Positions 8,964 to 20,858 of a stretch of 64,000 bases of DNA are shown piece after piece. Source of the DNA: Haematococcus lacustris. Taxonomy: Eukaryota > Chlorophyta > Chlorophyceae > Chlamydomonadales > Haematococcaceae. Location: the NCBI GenBank assembly GCA_030144725.1, contig JASKMD010000019.1:849310-913309 (forward strand), written 5' to 3'. The first letter of the stretch is position 1; every line of letters starts with the position of its first letter. Made by a program: the position numbers and the translations under genes. The notes under the pieces are model-generated. The model did no database searches. It saw only the letters and a list, made by a program, of their open reading frames with translations, and was not told the origin of the DNA.

Positions 8964-11900
8964 TCAGGCTGGAACGACGGGGAAGGGGATGGGCCACTGC
9001 AAGGAAAGGCGAACAAACAGCTCTCCCGCCCCCTGCGCCCTGCCCTCCCCCTGCCTAGGCCTCCCTGCTGCCCTCTCCTCCTCCACTCCTCCTGCCCCAA
9101 CCCTCCCCTCTGCCCCCTCCTGCCCTCCCCTCCGCTCCCTCCTAGGCTGCGTGGCAAACCAGCCCCCCGACGCCTCGGGCCACAGCTGGTCGAAGTGGGC
9201 AGCGTCCAGCTCCGGGTCCTTGCCCTTGAACCAGGTGGAGGGCACAGCGCCGCAGAGGCCCACGCGGATGTCCCTCCCCACCCGATGCCAGTCACGCTTG
9301 ACGGCCGTGGTAAGGGTGGAGATGACCTCCTCCACGACCCGCCTCGCCACCTGCTGTGGCTGCAGGGCTGTAGCGGCTCCTGAGCTGCGGAGGCGCCACA
9401 CTGCGCCCAGGTAGGCAACGCGCAGCCGCAGCCACAGCAGGCTGTCAGGGGGCTGGAAGGGGGGGGCCTCGCCGCGGGTGGGGCGCCCACTGAGGAGCAG
9501 CATGGCGTCGTTCGAGGGGGGGCGGGTGCCTGTGAGGCGGCCGTACACGTCCAGCACCCACTCCCAGGCTGGGACCACGGCGGGGCAGGTCATGAAGGCG
9601 TGGGTTAGAGTCTCCAGGGGCCCCGGCTGGCAGAAGCGGCAGGCGGACGAGCCCGGGGCAGCCGTACCCTTGAGGATGTGGCCCCACAAGGCCCCCACCA
9701 TGAGGCTGGCGTGAAGCACCCGCAAGGCCACGATGACATGCTCCCGGCGGAGGGTGGGGTCTAGCAGCTCCTTCCACACCTTCGCACACGGCTGGCCCAT
9801 TTGAACACCCACATCCAGCTGGTCCACCGTGTCGGCCCGTGGGGCGGGCTGACCAACTGGCTGCCTGCCCCCACGCCGCTGGTGGGCCTCCAGCTGCCGC
9901 TCAGCCCGCTGGGCCGCCCTCATCTGCGGCGAGGGACGCTGGTGCGCCCTGGCGGAGGTGTCCAGCCAGCGAGGCGGTTGGCTGCCCTGCACCTCCTCGG
10001 GGAGCCGCTCCTCCGCATCCCTGCCCTGCTGTTCCCGCTCCCCCGCTGCCCCCTGGTCTGCCACCTGCTGCGCGCTAGCCTCCCACTTGAGCTCCAGCTC
10101 CCTCAGGGCTCCATCAGCCACCGCTGCCACCTCCGGTTCACCCGCTGCCCGGGGGGGGCGCACACCCCACAGCGCAGGCCACAGGCCCCCACTGGGTGGG
10201 TAGAGGGGGTCGGCGCTGACGCGCTGAAGCTGGTGGAGGCGCACCCTGGCATGCTTGACCGAAAAGTCCAGCAGGGTGGTGGTGCCCATGCCCCACACCT
10301 AAGGGTCCAGCTGCAGGTGAGCCCAAGGGCCCAAGAGCCACTCCTCCTTAGGCCAGGTGCCAGGCCCCTCGTCAGCTGGGCCGACAGCAATGCCTCCCGC
10401 CCCGCCCCCTGCTCCGCTACGCCGTCCACCTTCTCCGCGCCCTCGCCCCCTGCCCCCGCCCCGCCCCCTTGCCCGCCCCCCTCCCCTGCCCGCCCCCCTG
10501 TCCCCTCCTAGCTCCTGCCCCTGAGCCTGCTCCTGCGCCATGTGACGCTGGGCGGGTAGAGGTCGGAGGTTGGTGGCTCGCTCCTCCGGGGTCAGCCTTT
10601 AGCTGGGCTTGTTCAGCCGGGCCACCGCTGCTGGCTCCCAGGCTGCCCCCTCCTCCGCCCAGAAAGCCCCTAGGGGACCCTGCCCTGTGGGGTCTAGGGG
10701 GTAGAGGCGGCCGTTGGGTCCCACCCAGTGGGAGGGCTGGAGCAGGGGGGTGCGCCTCATCACAAAACCCACCCCTGGCCCAACCCTCAGGCACTCCCAC
10801 TCCGGCTGTGGAGGCTGCAGGCGGTCCACCATGCCCTGCCAGGGCTCGGGGAGGCAAGCCCTGACCAGATCCGCAGCCCAGCGGGCCTCCCCCTCCAGCT
10901 GGGGGCTGTGGAGGGCCTCCCTCACGTGGCGGACGTGGGTCCATCCCTGCTCAGCTGCTGCCTCCCTAGCTGCTGGGTTCATGCGGACTTGCGCGCTGTA
11001 CCACAGCGGCTCCGCCAGCACCGAGAAGAAGGACTGGCTAGCGGGGGGCACCGCACGGAACAGCTTGAGCTCAGCCAGGGCCGCCACGTGAGCTTGCAGC
11101 CGCGGGCTGATGCCTCGCGAGGGGGGGGCGGTGGGGTCGGTGATGACCCACGTGCTGAGGCCGTGGGAGGGGTCTGCCAGCAGGCTGTGGGTCAGAGGCT
11201 GCCAGGGTCGAACCCTGGGCGACCAGAGCTGGGCCAGCATCTTCGCCAGCATGGCCGTGCTGGTGACCCCCAGGTCGGGAAGCCCCACCCCTCCCTCCCC
11301 CCGGGGCATCACGCAGATGGCCTTGCTAGGGTATAGGCGGCTGCTGTTGGGGCTGCGCTCCTGGGGCAGGTCTGAGGCTGCCACAAAGCGGTTGACAGCC
11401 AAGGCCATGGCTTGCGCCAGAGGAGCGGAGGGTTGCACGAAGGCCATCTGGTAGATGGACTTGGAGGCCAGGCACTGTTGTGCCACCTGCACCCGCCCCA
11501 GGAGGTTGAGGCCTTGGGGCCGCCAAGGGAGGGAGGCTGCCAACATGGCCGCGGCCGCCCCACCGAAGGCGGCCTCGCTGGTGGCAGTGTAGGAGGCCGC
11601 CCCAAGAGGGACCCCCAGGTGGCGCACGGGCACCCCCACTCGGACAGCTGGGATGACCACCTCCGGCTCCTGCTCCCCACCCTGCTCCCGCCCGCCCGCC
11701 TGCTGCCCTTCCCCGCCACCTTCCCCCGGCCCACCCCCTAGCCCCTGCTCGCCCACCTGCCCCTGCCCGCCCCCTTCCCCCCCGTCACCCCCCCTTCCTC
11801 CCCTCCCCGCCCCCTCGGGGCCCGAGCCCTCCTGGTTACCCGGCCCAGGCTCTGGCTGGGCGCACGGCAGGGCTGAGCTCTTGCTCGCGCTAAGCGCAGG

Positions 11901-12082
11901 GCCCCCAGCGGCGCGGAACAGGCCCAAGGCCTCCACTACCACCTTCCCGTCTCTGACCCGATCGAGCACCGCGATGGTGAGGTCGTCCGCATACTCCTTG
12001 GAGGGGAGCGCTGGGGTTAGGGCGGCCTTGTGCATGGCCAGAGGGCTGGAGGGGATGATGGGGGTGCTGATGCGGCCTGCCA
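8964..12082 (-). pseudogene. L0 ORF: RT palm to C-terminus, two premature stops
   Basis: Read from 12082 down, the frame matches residues around the RT palm (YADDL near 11990) through to the C-terminus of the LINE A protein. It is interrupted only by stop codons at 10599-10601 (Tyr codon of SYRLTP changed to TAA) and 10299-10301 (Gln codon of QLDPQVW changed to TAG). The zinc-knuckle CRFCQPG...THAFMTC is intact near 9590-9640. The break pattern is point mutation rather than frameshift, so this copy decayed recently or slowly. The N-terminal part lies in or beyond the gap. Confidence 0.82.
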
Positions 12083-12592
12083 NNNNNNNNNNNNNNNNNN
12101 NNNNNNNNNNNNNNNNNNNNNNNNNNNNNNNNNNNNNNNNNNNNNNNNNNNNNNNNNNNNNNNNNNNNNNNNNNNNNNNNNNNNNNNNNNNNNNNNNNNN
12201 NNNNNNNNNNNNNNNNNNNNNNNNNNNNNNNNNNNNNNNNNNNNNNNNNNNNNNNNNNNNNNNNNNNNNNNNNNNNNNNNNNNNNNNNNNNNNNNNNNNN
12301 NNNNNNNNNNNNNNNNNNNNNNNNNNNNNNNNNNNNNNNNNNNNNNNNNNNNNNNNNNNNNNNNNNNNNNNNNNNNNNNNNNNNNNNNNNNNNNNNNNNN
12401 NNNNNNNNNNNNNNNNNNNNNNNNNNNNNNNNNNNNNNNNNNNNNNNNNNNNNNNNNNNNNNNNNNNNNNNNNNNNNNNNNNNNNNNNNNNNNNNNNNNN
12501 NNNNNNNNNNNNNNNNNNNNNNNNNNNNNNNNNNNNNNNNNNNNNNNNNNNNNNNNNNNNNNNNNNNNNNNNNNNNNNNNNNTCCCTTAGGG
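12083..12592. other. Assembly gap (510 N)
   Basis: A run of N joins the RT palm of L0 to the middle of a 2,335-type unit. The true length and the junction between L0 and the array are unknown. Collapse or expansion of array units here is likely. Confidence 1.
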
Positions 12593-13851
12593 CTCCATCA
12601 GCCACCGCTGCCACCTCCGGTCCACCCGCTGCCCAGGGGGGGCGCACACCCCTCAGCGCAGGCCACAGGCCCCCACTGGGTGGGTAGAGGGGGTCGGCAC
12701 TGACGCGCTGGAGCTGGTGGAGGCGCACCCTGGCATGCTTGACAGAGAAGTCCAGCAGGGTGGTGGTGCCCATGCCCCACACCTGAGGGTCCAACTGCAG
12801 GTGAGCCCAGGGGCCCAAGCGCCACTCCTCCTTAGGCCAGGTGCCAGGCCCCTCGTCAGCTGGGTCGGCAGCCTGCCCTCCTGCCCCGCCCCCTGCTCCT
12901 CTACGCCCTCCACCTCCTCCACGCCCTCCCCCCCTGCCACCGCCCCGCTTCCTTGCCCGCCCCCCTCCCCTGCCCCCCCCCTGGCTACTCCTTGATCCTG
13001 CCCCTGAGCCTGCTCCAGTGAGAGGGGGGGGCGGTGGGGTCGGTAATGATTTACGTGCTGAGGTTGTGGGACGGGTCTGCCAGCAGGCTGTGGGTCAGAG
13101 GCTGCCAGGGACGAACCCGGGGCGACCAGAGCTGGTGGCAGCGTAGGAGGCCGCCTTAAGAGGGACTTCCAAGTGGCGCACTGGCACCCCCGCTCGGACA
13201 GCTGGGATGACCACTCCCGGCTCCTGCTCCCCACCCTGCTCCCGCCCGTTCTGCTCTTGTCCTTGCACGGCGCCCTCCCCCACCCCACCCCTGAGCCGCT
13301 GATCGCCCTCCTGCCCCTGCCCGCCCCCGTGCTCCTGCTCGCACGCCTGCCCCTCACCACCCCCTTTCCCCCCGTGAAACCCCCGACCTCCCCTCCCTGC
13401 CCCCTCGGGGCCAGAGCTTCCCTGATTACCCAGCCCGGGCTCTGGCTGGGTGCACGGCAGGGCTGAGCTCTTGCTCACACTCAGCGCAGGGCCCCCAGTG
13501 GCGCGAAACAGGCCCGGGGCCTCCATCACCACCTTTCCATCCTGACCCGATCGAGCACCACGATGGCGAGGTCGTCCGCATACTCCTTGGATGGGAGCGC
13601 GGGGGCCAGGGCGGCCGTGTGCATGGCCAGAGGGTTGGAGGGGATGGTGGGGGTGCTGATGCGGCCTGCCAGCTGGAGCGAGCTGAGGTAGCTGATCAGC
13701 GGCTGGAGCACGATGCAGCAGTAGAGCGGGGAGGCCCCGCTGCCCTGCAGCAGCCCCAACGCAAGGGGAAAGCTGTTCGGTGAGGTGGCCATTGACCAGC
13801 ACCTGGCTCGTGGCCCCCCGGTGCAGCAGCTGAGCCCACCGCACATGCCCC
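12593..13851 (-). repeat. Array unit 1 (partial, entered from gap)
   Basis: RT-proximal part of a 2,335-type unit; its 3'UTR side lies in the gap. It shows the short GCTCCAGTGAGAGG join that marks the 579-bp deletion, near 13010. Confidence 0.88.
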
Positions 13852-16186
13852 CTTTTCTTTGTTTATGGAGGAGCATTACAAGAGAGTGAGAGTGACTAAA
13901 GAAAAGAAGAAAAGAGAAGACTATAACAAACAAGGTTCCCCCACACACGATCCCCAAGCACCCCACCCAAACACAGCGGTCCACACACCCCAAGCAAAGG
14001 TCCACACAGCCCATGCAACCCCCTCCCTTGGACAACGTCAAGACACTCCCCCACACCAACGCCCTCCACCCTAGCTCTACTCACCTCCCCAGACCCTCCC
14101 CACAAACTACCCACACGAGCCTAAGCCCAGCCCCTCGACCTGAAGCCTTAAACCCTACCCCCAGCACTCGAACCAAGACCACCTAAGCCCCCGGTCCCCT
14201 GACACCCAGTCAAACCCCCGAGGCCTAGCCCACCCCACCCAAAGAACGCACGAAGCCCCCAGCAGCAACCCTGCAGCTCAGGCTGGCTCGACGGGAAAGG
14301 GGACGGGCCACTGCAAGGAGAGGCGAACAAACAGCTCTCCCCCCCCTGCGCCCTGCCCTCCCCGTACACGTCCAGCACCCACTCCCAGGCTGGGGCCACG
14401 GCGGTGCAGGTCAGGAAGGCGTGGGTTAGAGTCTCCAGGCGCCCCGGCTGGCAGAAGCGGCAAGCGGACGAGCCCGGGGCAGCCGTACCCTTGAGGATGT
14501 GGCCCCACAAGGCCCCCACCATGAGGCTGGCGTGAAGCACCCGCAAGGCCACGATGACATGCTCCCGGCGAAGGGTGGGGTCTAGCAGCTCCTTCCACAC
14601 CTCAACACACGCTGACCGGCCTGAACACCCACAGCCAGCTGGTCCACGGTGTCGGCCCGGGGGGCGGGCGGAGCAATTGCCCGCCTGCCCCCACGCCGCT
14701 GCTGGCCCTCTAGCTGCCGCTCAGCCTGCTCGGCCGCCCTCATCTGCGGCGAGGGTCACTGGTGCGCCCTGGCGGAGGTGTCAAGCCAACGAGGTGGTTG
14801 GCTGCCCTGCACCTCCTCGGGGAGCCGCTCCTCCACATCCCTGCCCTGCTGTCCCGCTCCCCCGCTGCCCCCTGGCCTGCCACCTGCTGCGCGCTGGCCT
14901 CCCACTTGAGCTCCAGCTCCCTTAGGGCTCCATCAGCCACCGCTGCCACCTCCGGTCCACCCGCTGCCCAGGGGGGGCGCACACCCCTCAGCGCAGGCCA
15001 CAGGCCCCCACTGGGTGGGTAGAGGGGGTCGGCACTGACGCGCTGGAGCTGGTGGAGGCGCACCCTGGCATGCTTGACAGAGAAGTCCAGCAGGGTGGTG
15101 GTGCCCATGCCCCACACCTGAGGGTCCAACTGCAGGTGAGCCCAGGGGCCCAAGCGCCACTCCTCCTTAGGCCAGGTGCCAGGCCCCTCGTCAGCTGGGT
15201 CGGCAGCCTGCCCTCCTGCCCCGCCCCCTGCTCCTCTACGCCCTCCACCTCCTCCACGCCCTCCCCCCCTGCCACCGCCCCGCCTCCTTGCCCGCCCCCC
15301 TCCCCTGCCCCCCCCCTGGCTACTCCTTGATCCTGCCCCTGAGCCTGCTCCAGTGAGAGGGGGGGGCGGTGGGGTCGGTAATGATTTACGTGCTGAGGTT
15401 GTGGGACGGGTCTGCCAGCAGGCTGTGGGTCAGAGGCTGCCAGGGACGAACCCGGGGCGACCAGAGCTGGTGGCAGCGTAGGAGGCCGCCTTAAGAGGGA
15501 CTTCCAAGTGGCGCACTGGCACCCCCGCTCGGACAGCTGGGATGACCACTCCCGGCTCCTGCTCCCCACCCTGCTCCCGCCCGTTCTGCTCTTGTCCTTG
15601 CACGGCGCCCTCCCCCACCCCACCCCTGAGCCGCTGATCGCCCTCCTGCCCCTGCCCGCCCCCGTGCTCCTGCTCGCACGCCTGCCCCTCACCACCCCCT
15701 TTCCCCCCGTGAAACCCCCGACCTCCCCTCCCTGCCCCCTCGGGGCCAGAGCTTCCCTGATTACCCAGCCCGGGCTCTGGCTGGGTGCACGGCAGGGCTG
15801 AGCTCTTGCTCACACTCAGCGCAGGGCCCCCAGTGGCGCGAAACAGGCCCGGGGCCTCCATCACCACCTTTCCATCCTGACCCGATCGAGCACCACGATG
15901 GCGAGGTCGTCCGCATACTCCTTGGATGGGAGCGCGGGGGCCAGGGCGGCCGTGTGCATGGCCAGAGGGTTGGAGGGGATGGTGGGGGTGCTGATGCGGC
16001 CTGCCAGCTGGAGCGAGCTGAGGTAGCTGATCAGCGGCTGGAGCACGATGCAGCAGTAGAGCGGGGAGGCCCCGCTGCCCTGCAGCAGCCCCAACGCAAG
16101 GGGAAAGCTGTTCGGTGAGGTGGCCATTGACCAGCACCTGGCTCGTGGCCCCCCGGTGCAGCAGCTGAGCCCACCGCACATGCCCC
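13852..16186 (-). repeat. Array unit 2 (2,335 bp, type A)
   Basis: A complete unit. It carries the diverged type-A sequence around the zinc-knuckle, with its frame lost upstream of the knuckle. A private C-to-T class difference occurs in the C-rich linker (CGCCTCCTTG near 15283, where the other units have CGCTTCCTTG). Confidence 0.9.
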
Positions 16187-18521
16187 CTTTTCTTTGTTTA
16201 TGGAGGAGCATTACAAGAGAGTGAGAGTGACTAAAGAAAAGAAGAAAAGAGAAGACTATAACAAACAAGGTTCCCCCACACACGATCCCCAAGCACCCCA
16301 CCCAAACACAGCGGTCCACACACCCCAAGCAAAGGTCCACACAGCCCATGCAACCCCCTCCCTTGGACAACGTCAAGACACTCCCCCACACCAACGCCCT
16401 CCACCCTAGCTCTACTCACCTCCCCAGACCCTCCCCACAAACTACCCACACGAGCCTAAGCCCAGCCCCTCGACCTGAAGCCTTAAACCCTACCCCCAGC
16501 ACTCGAACCAAGACCACCTAAGCCCCCGGTCCCCTGACACCCAGTCAAACCCCCGAGGCCTAGCCCACCCCACCCAAAGAACGCACGAAGCCCCCAGCAG
16601 CAACCCTGCAGCTCAGGCTGGCTCGACGGGAAAGGGGACGGGCCACTGCAAGGAGAGGCGAACAAACAGCTCTCCCCCCCCTGCGCCCTGCCCTCCCCGT
16701 ACACGTCCAGCACCCACTCCCAGGCTGGGGCCACGGCGGTGCAGGTCAGGAAGGCGTGGGTTAGAGTCTCCAGGCGCCCCGGCTGGCAGAAGCGGCAAGC
16801 GGACGAGCCCGGGGCAGCCGTACCCTTGAGGATGTGGCCCCACAAGGCCCCCACCATGAGGCTGGCGTGAAGCACCCGCAAGGCCACGATGACATGCTCC
16901 CGGCGAAGGGTGGGGTCTAGCAGCTCCTTCCACACCTCAACACACGCTGACCGGCCTGAACACCCACAGCCAGCTGGTCCACGGTGTCGGCCCGGGGGGC
17001 GGGCGGAGCAATTGCCCGCCTGCCCCCACGCCGCTGCTGGCCCTCTAGCTGCCGCTCAGCCTGCTCGGCCGCCCTCATCTGCGGCGAGGGTCACTGGTGC
17101 GCCCTGGCGGAGGTGTCAAGCCAACGAGGTGGTTGGCTGCCCTGCACCTCCTCGGGGAGCCGCTCCTCCACATCCCTGCCCTGCTGTCCCGCTCCCCCGC
17201 TGCCCCCTGGCCTGCCACCTGCTGCGCGCTGGCCTCCCACTTGAGCTCCAGCTCCCTTAGGGCTCCATCAGCCACCGCTGCCACCTCCGGTCCACCCGCT
17301 GCCCAGGGGGGGCGCACACCCCTCAGCGCAGGCCACAGGCCCCCACTGGGTGGGTAGAGGGGGTCGGCACTGACGCGCTGGAGCTGGTGGAGGCGCACCC
17401 TGGCATGCTTGACAGAGAAGTCCAGCAGGGTGGTGGTGCCCATGCCCCACACCTGAGGGTCCAACTGCAGGTGAGCCCAGGGGCCCAAGCGCCACTCCTC
17501 CTTAGGCCAGGTGCCAGGCCCCTCGTCAGCTGGGTCGGCAGCCTGCCCTCCTGCCCCGCCCCCTGCTCCTCTACGCCCTCCACCTCCTCCACGCCCTCCC
17601 CCCCTGCCACCGCCCCGCTTCCTTGCCCGCCCCCCTCCCCTGCCCCCCCCCTGGCTACTCCTTGATCCTGCCCCTGAGCCTGCTCCAGTGAGAGGGGGGG
17701 GCGGTGGGGTCGGTAATGATTTACGTGCTGAGGTTGTGGGACGGGTCTGCCAGCAGGCTGTGGGTCAGAGGCTGCCAGGGACGAACCCGGGGCGACCAGA
17801 GCTGGTGGCAGCGTAGGAGGCCGCCTTAAGAGGGACTTCCAAGTGGCGCACTGGCACCCCCGCTCGGACAGCTGGGATGACCACTCCCGGCTCCTGCTCC
17901 CCACCCTGCTCCCGCCCGTTCTGCTCTTGTCCTTGCACGGCGCCCTCCCCCACCCCACCCCTGAGCCGCTGATCGCCCTCCTGCCCCTGCCCGCCCCCGT
18001 GCTCCTGCTCGCACGCCTGCCCCTCACCACCCCCTTTCCCCCCGTGAAACCCCCGACCTCCCCTCCCTGCCCCCTCGGGGCCAGAGCTTCCCTGATTACC
18101 CAGCCCGGGCTCTGGCTGGGTGCACGGCAGGGCTGAGCTCTTGCTCACACTCAGCGCAGGGCCCCCAGTGGCGCGAAACAGGCCCGGGGCCTCCATCACC
18201 ACCTTTCCATCCTGACCCGATCGAGCACCACGATGGCGAGGTCGTCCGCATACTCCTTGGATGGGAGCGCGGGGGCCAGGGCGGCCGTGTGCATGGCCAG
18301 AGGGTTGGAGGGGATGGTGGGGGTGCTGATGCGGCCTGCCAGCTGGAGCGAGCTGAGGTAGCTGATCAGCGGCTGGAGCACGATGCAGCAGTAGAGCGGG
18401 GAGGCCCCGCTGCCCTGCAGCAGCCCCAACGCAAGGGGAAAGCTGTTCGGTGAGGTGGCCATTGACCAGCACCTGGCTCGTGGCCCCCCGGTGCAGCAGC
18501 TGAGCCCACCGCACATGCCCC
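16187..18521 (-). repeat. Array unit 3 (2,335 bp, type A)
   Basis: A complete unit, nearly identical to unit 2 by eye apart from the private linker substitution of unit 2. Same A-rich junction and same deletions. Confidence 0.9.
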
Positions 18522-20858
18522 CTTTTCTTTGTTTATGGAGGAGCATTACAAGAGAGTGAGAGTGACTAAAGAAAAGAAGAAAAGAGAAGACTATAACAAA
18601 CAAGGTTCCCCCACACACGATCCCCAAGCACCCCACCCAAACACAGCGGTCCACACACCCCAAGCAAAGGTCCACACAGCCCATGCAACCCCCTCCCTTG
18701 GACAACGTCAAGACACTCCCCCACACCAACGCCCTCCACCCTAGCTCTACTCACCTCCCCAGACCCTCCCCACAAACTACCCACACGAGCCTAAGCCCAG
18801 CCCCTCGACCTGAAGCCTTAAACCCTACCCCCAGCACTCGAACCAAGACCACCTAAGCCCCCGGTCCCCTGACACCCAGTCAAACCCCCGAGGCCTAGCC
18901 CACCCCACCCAAAGAACGCACGAAGCCCCCAGCAGCAACCCTGCAGCTCAGGCTGGCTCGACGGGAAAGGGGACGGGCCACTGCAAGGAGAGGCGAACAA
19001 ACAGCTCTCCCCCCCCTGCGCCCTGCCCTCCCCGTACACGTCCAGCACCCACTCCCAGGCTGGGGCCACGGCGGGGCAGGTCATGAAGGCGTGGGTTAGA
19101 GTCTCCAGGGGCCCCGGCTGGCAGAAGCGGCAAGCGGACGAGCCCGGGGCAGCCGTACCCTTGAGGATGTGGCCCCACAAAGCCCCCACCATGAGGCTGG
19201 CGTGAAGCACCCGCCAGGCCACGATGACATGCTCCCGGCGGAGGGTGGGGTCTAGCAGCTCCTTCCACACCTTCGCACACGGCTGGCCCGCCTGAACACC
19301 CACAGCCAGCTGGTCCACCGTGTCGGCCCGCGGGGCGGGCTGAGCAACTGGATGCCTGCCCCCACGCCGCTGGTGGGCCTCCAGCTGCCGCTCAGCCCGC
19401 TGGGCCGCCCTCATCTGCGGCGAGGGTCGCTGGTGCGCCCTGGCGGAGGTGTCCAGCCAGCGAGGCGGCTGGCTGCCCTGCACCTCCTCGGGGAGCCGCT
19501 CCTCCACATCCCTGCCCTGCTGGTCCCGCTCCCCCGCTGCCCCCTGGCCTGCCACCTGCTGCGCGCTGGCCTCCCACTTGAGCTCCAGCTCCCTTAGGGC
19601 TCCATCAGCCACCGCTGCCACCTCCGGTCCACCCGCTGCCCAGGGGGGGCGCACACCCCTCAGCGCAGGCCACAGGCCCCCACTGGGTGGGTAGAGGGGG
19701 TCGGCACTGACGCGCTGGAGCTGGTGGAGGCGCACCCTGGCATGCTTGACAGAGAAGTCCAGCAGGGTGGTGGTGCCCATGCCCCACACCTGAGGGTCCA
19801 ACTGCAGGTGAGCCCAGGGGCCCAAGCGCCACTCCTCCTTAGGCCAGGTGCCAGGCCCCTCGTCAGCTGGGTCGGCAGCCTGCCCTCCTGCCCCGCCCCC
19901 TGCTCCTCTACGCCCTCCACCTCCTCCACGCCCTCCCCCCCTGCCACCGCCCCGCTTCCTTGCCCGCCCCCCTCCCCTGCCCCCCCCCTGGCTACTCCTT
20001 GATCCTGCCCCTGAGCCTGCTCCAGTGAGAGGGGGGGGCGGTGGGGTCGGTAATGATTTACGTGCTGAGGTTGTGGGACGGGTCTGCCAGCAGGCTGTGG
20101 GTCAGAGGCTGCCAGGGACGAACCCGGGGCGACCAGAGCTGGTGGCAGCGTAGGAGGCCGCCTTAAGAGGGACTTCCAAGTGGCGCACTGGCACCCCCGC
20201 TCGGACAGCTGGGATGACCACTCCCGGCTCCTGCTCCCCACCCTGCTCCCGCCCGTTCTGCTCTTGTCCTTGCACGGCGCCCTCCCCCACCCCACCCCTG
20301 AGCCGCTGATCGCCCTCCTGCCCCTGCCCGCCCCCGTGCTCCTGCTCGCACGCCTGCCCCTCACCACCCCCTTTCCCCCCGTGAAACCCCCGACCTCCCC
20401 TCCCTGCCCCCTCGGGGCCAGAGCTTCCCTGATTACCCAGCCCGGGCTCTGGCTGGGTGCACGGCAGGGCTGAGCTCTTGCTCACACTCAGCGCAGGGCC
20501 CCCAGTGGCGCGAAACAGGCCCGGGGCCTCCATCACCACCTTTCCATCCTGACCCGATCGAGCACCACGATGGCGAGGTCGTCCGCATACTCCTTGGATG
20601 GGAGCGCGGGGGCCAGGGCAGCCGTGTGCATGGCCAGAGGGTTGGAGGGGATGGTGGGGGTGCTGATGCGGCCTGCCAGCTGGAGCGAGCTGAGGTAGCT
20701 GATCAGCGGCTGGAGCACGATGCAGCAGTAGAGCGGGGAGGCCCCGCTGCCCTGCAGCAGCCCCAACGCAAGGGGAAAGCTGTTCGGTGAGGTGGCCATT
20801 GACCAGCACCTGGCTCGTGGCCCCCCGGTGCAGCAGCTGAGCCCACCGCACATGCCCC
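18522..20858 (-). repeat. Array unit 4 (2,337 bp, type B patch)
   Basis: A complete unit. A block of about 470 bp (about 19070-19540) differs from units 2 and 3 at many positions and instead resembles 26865-30338 and LINE A. In this block the frame is restored, giving a 335-codon open stretch (18818-19825) with an intact CRFCQPG knuckle. The rest of the unit is like its neighbours. Confidence 0.9.

Larger units (their letters stand above)
8526..12082 (-). mobile_element. LINE copy L0, body (continues 2063-2113)
   Basis: It resumes the LINE 3'UTR at exactly the point broken off at 2113. It then runs through the 3'UTR (about 8526-8960), the C-terminal region, the zinc-knuckle, the RGG-rich linker, the thumb and part of the RT palm before entering the assembly gap. 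Unlike the array units it keeps the region after the zinc-knuckle (about 9060-9530) and the thumb segment (about 11230-11590), so it descends from a full element. Its 5' extent is hidden by the gap. Confidence 0.85.

Noticed and set aside
12083..12592. ORFs running through the N block
   Set aside because: They are continuous only because N codons were read as X. No statement about coding is possible across the gap.
13526..14059. 177-codon minus-strand ORF in each unit containing an in-frame YADD
   Set aside because: It joins a 3'UTR, an A-rich tail and a short piece of RT palm. The YADD is real LINE sequence, but the ORF is a chimera across a repeat junction and lacks the first catalytic Asp.
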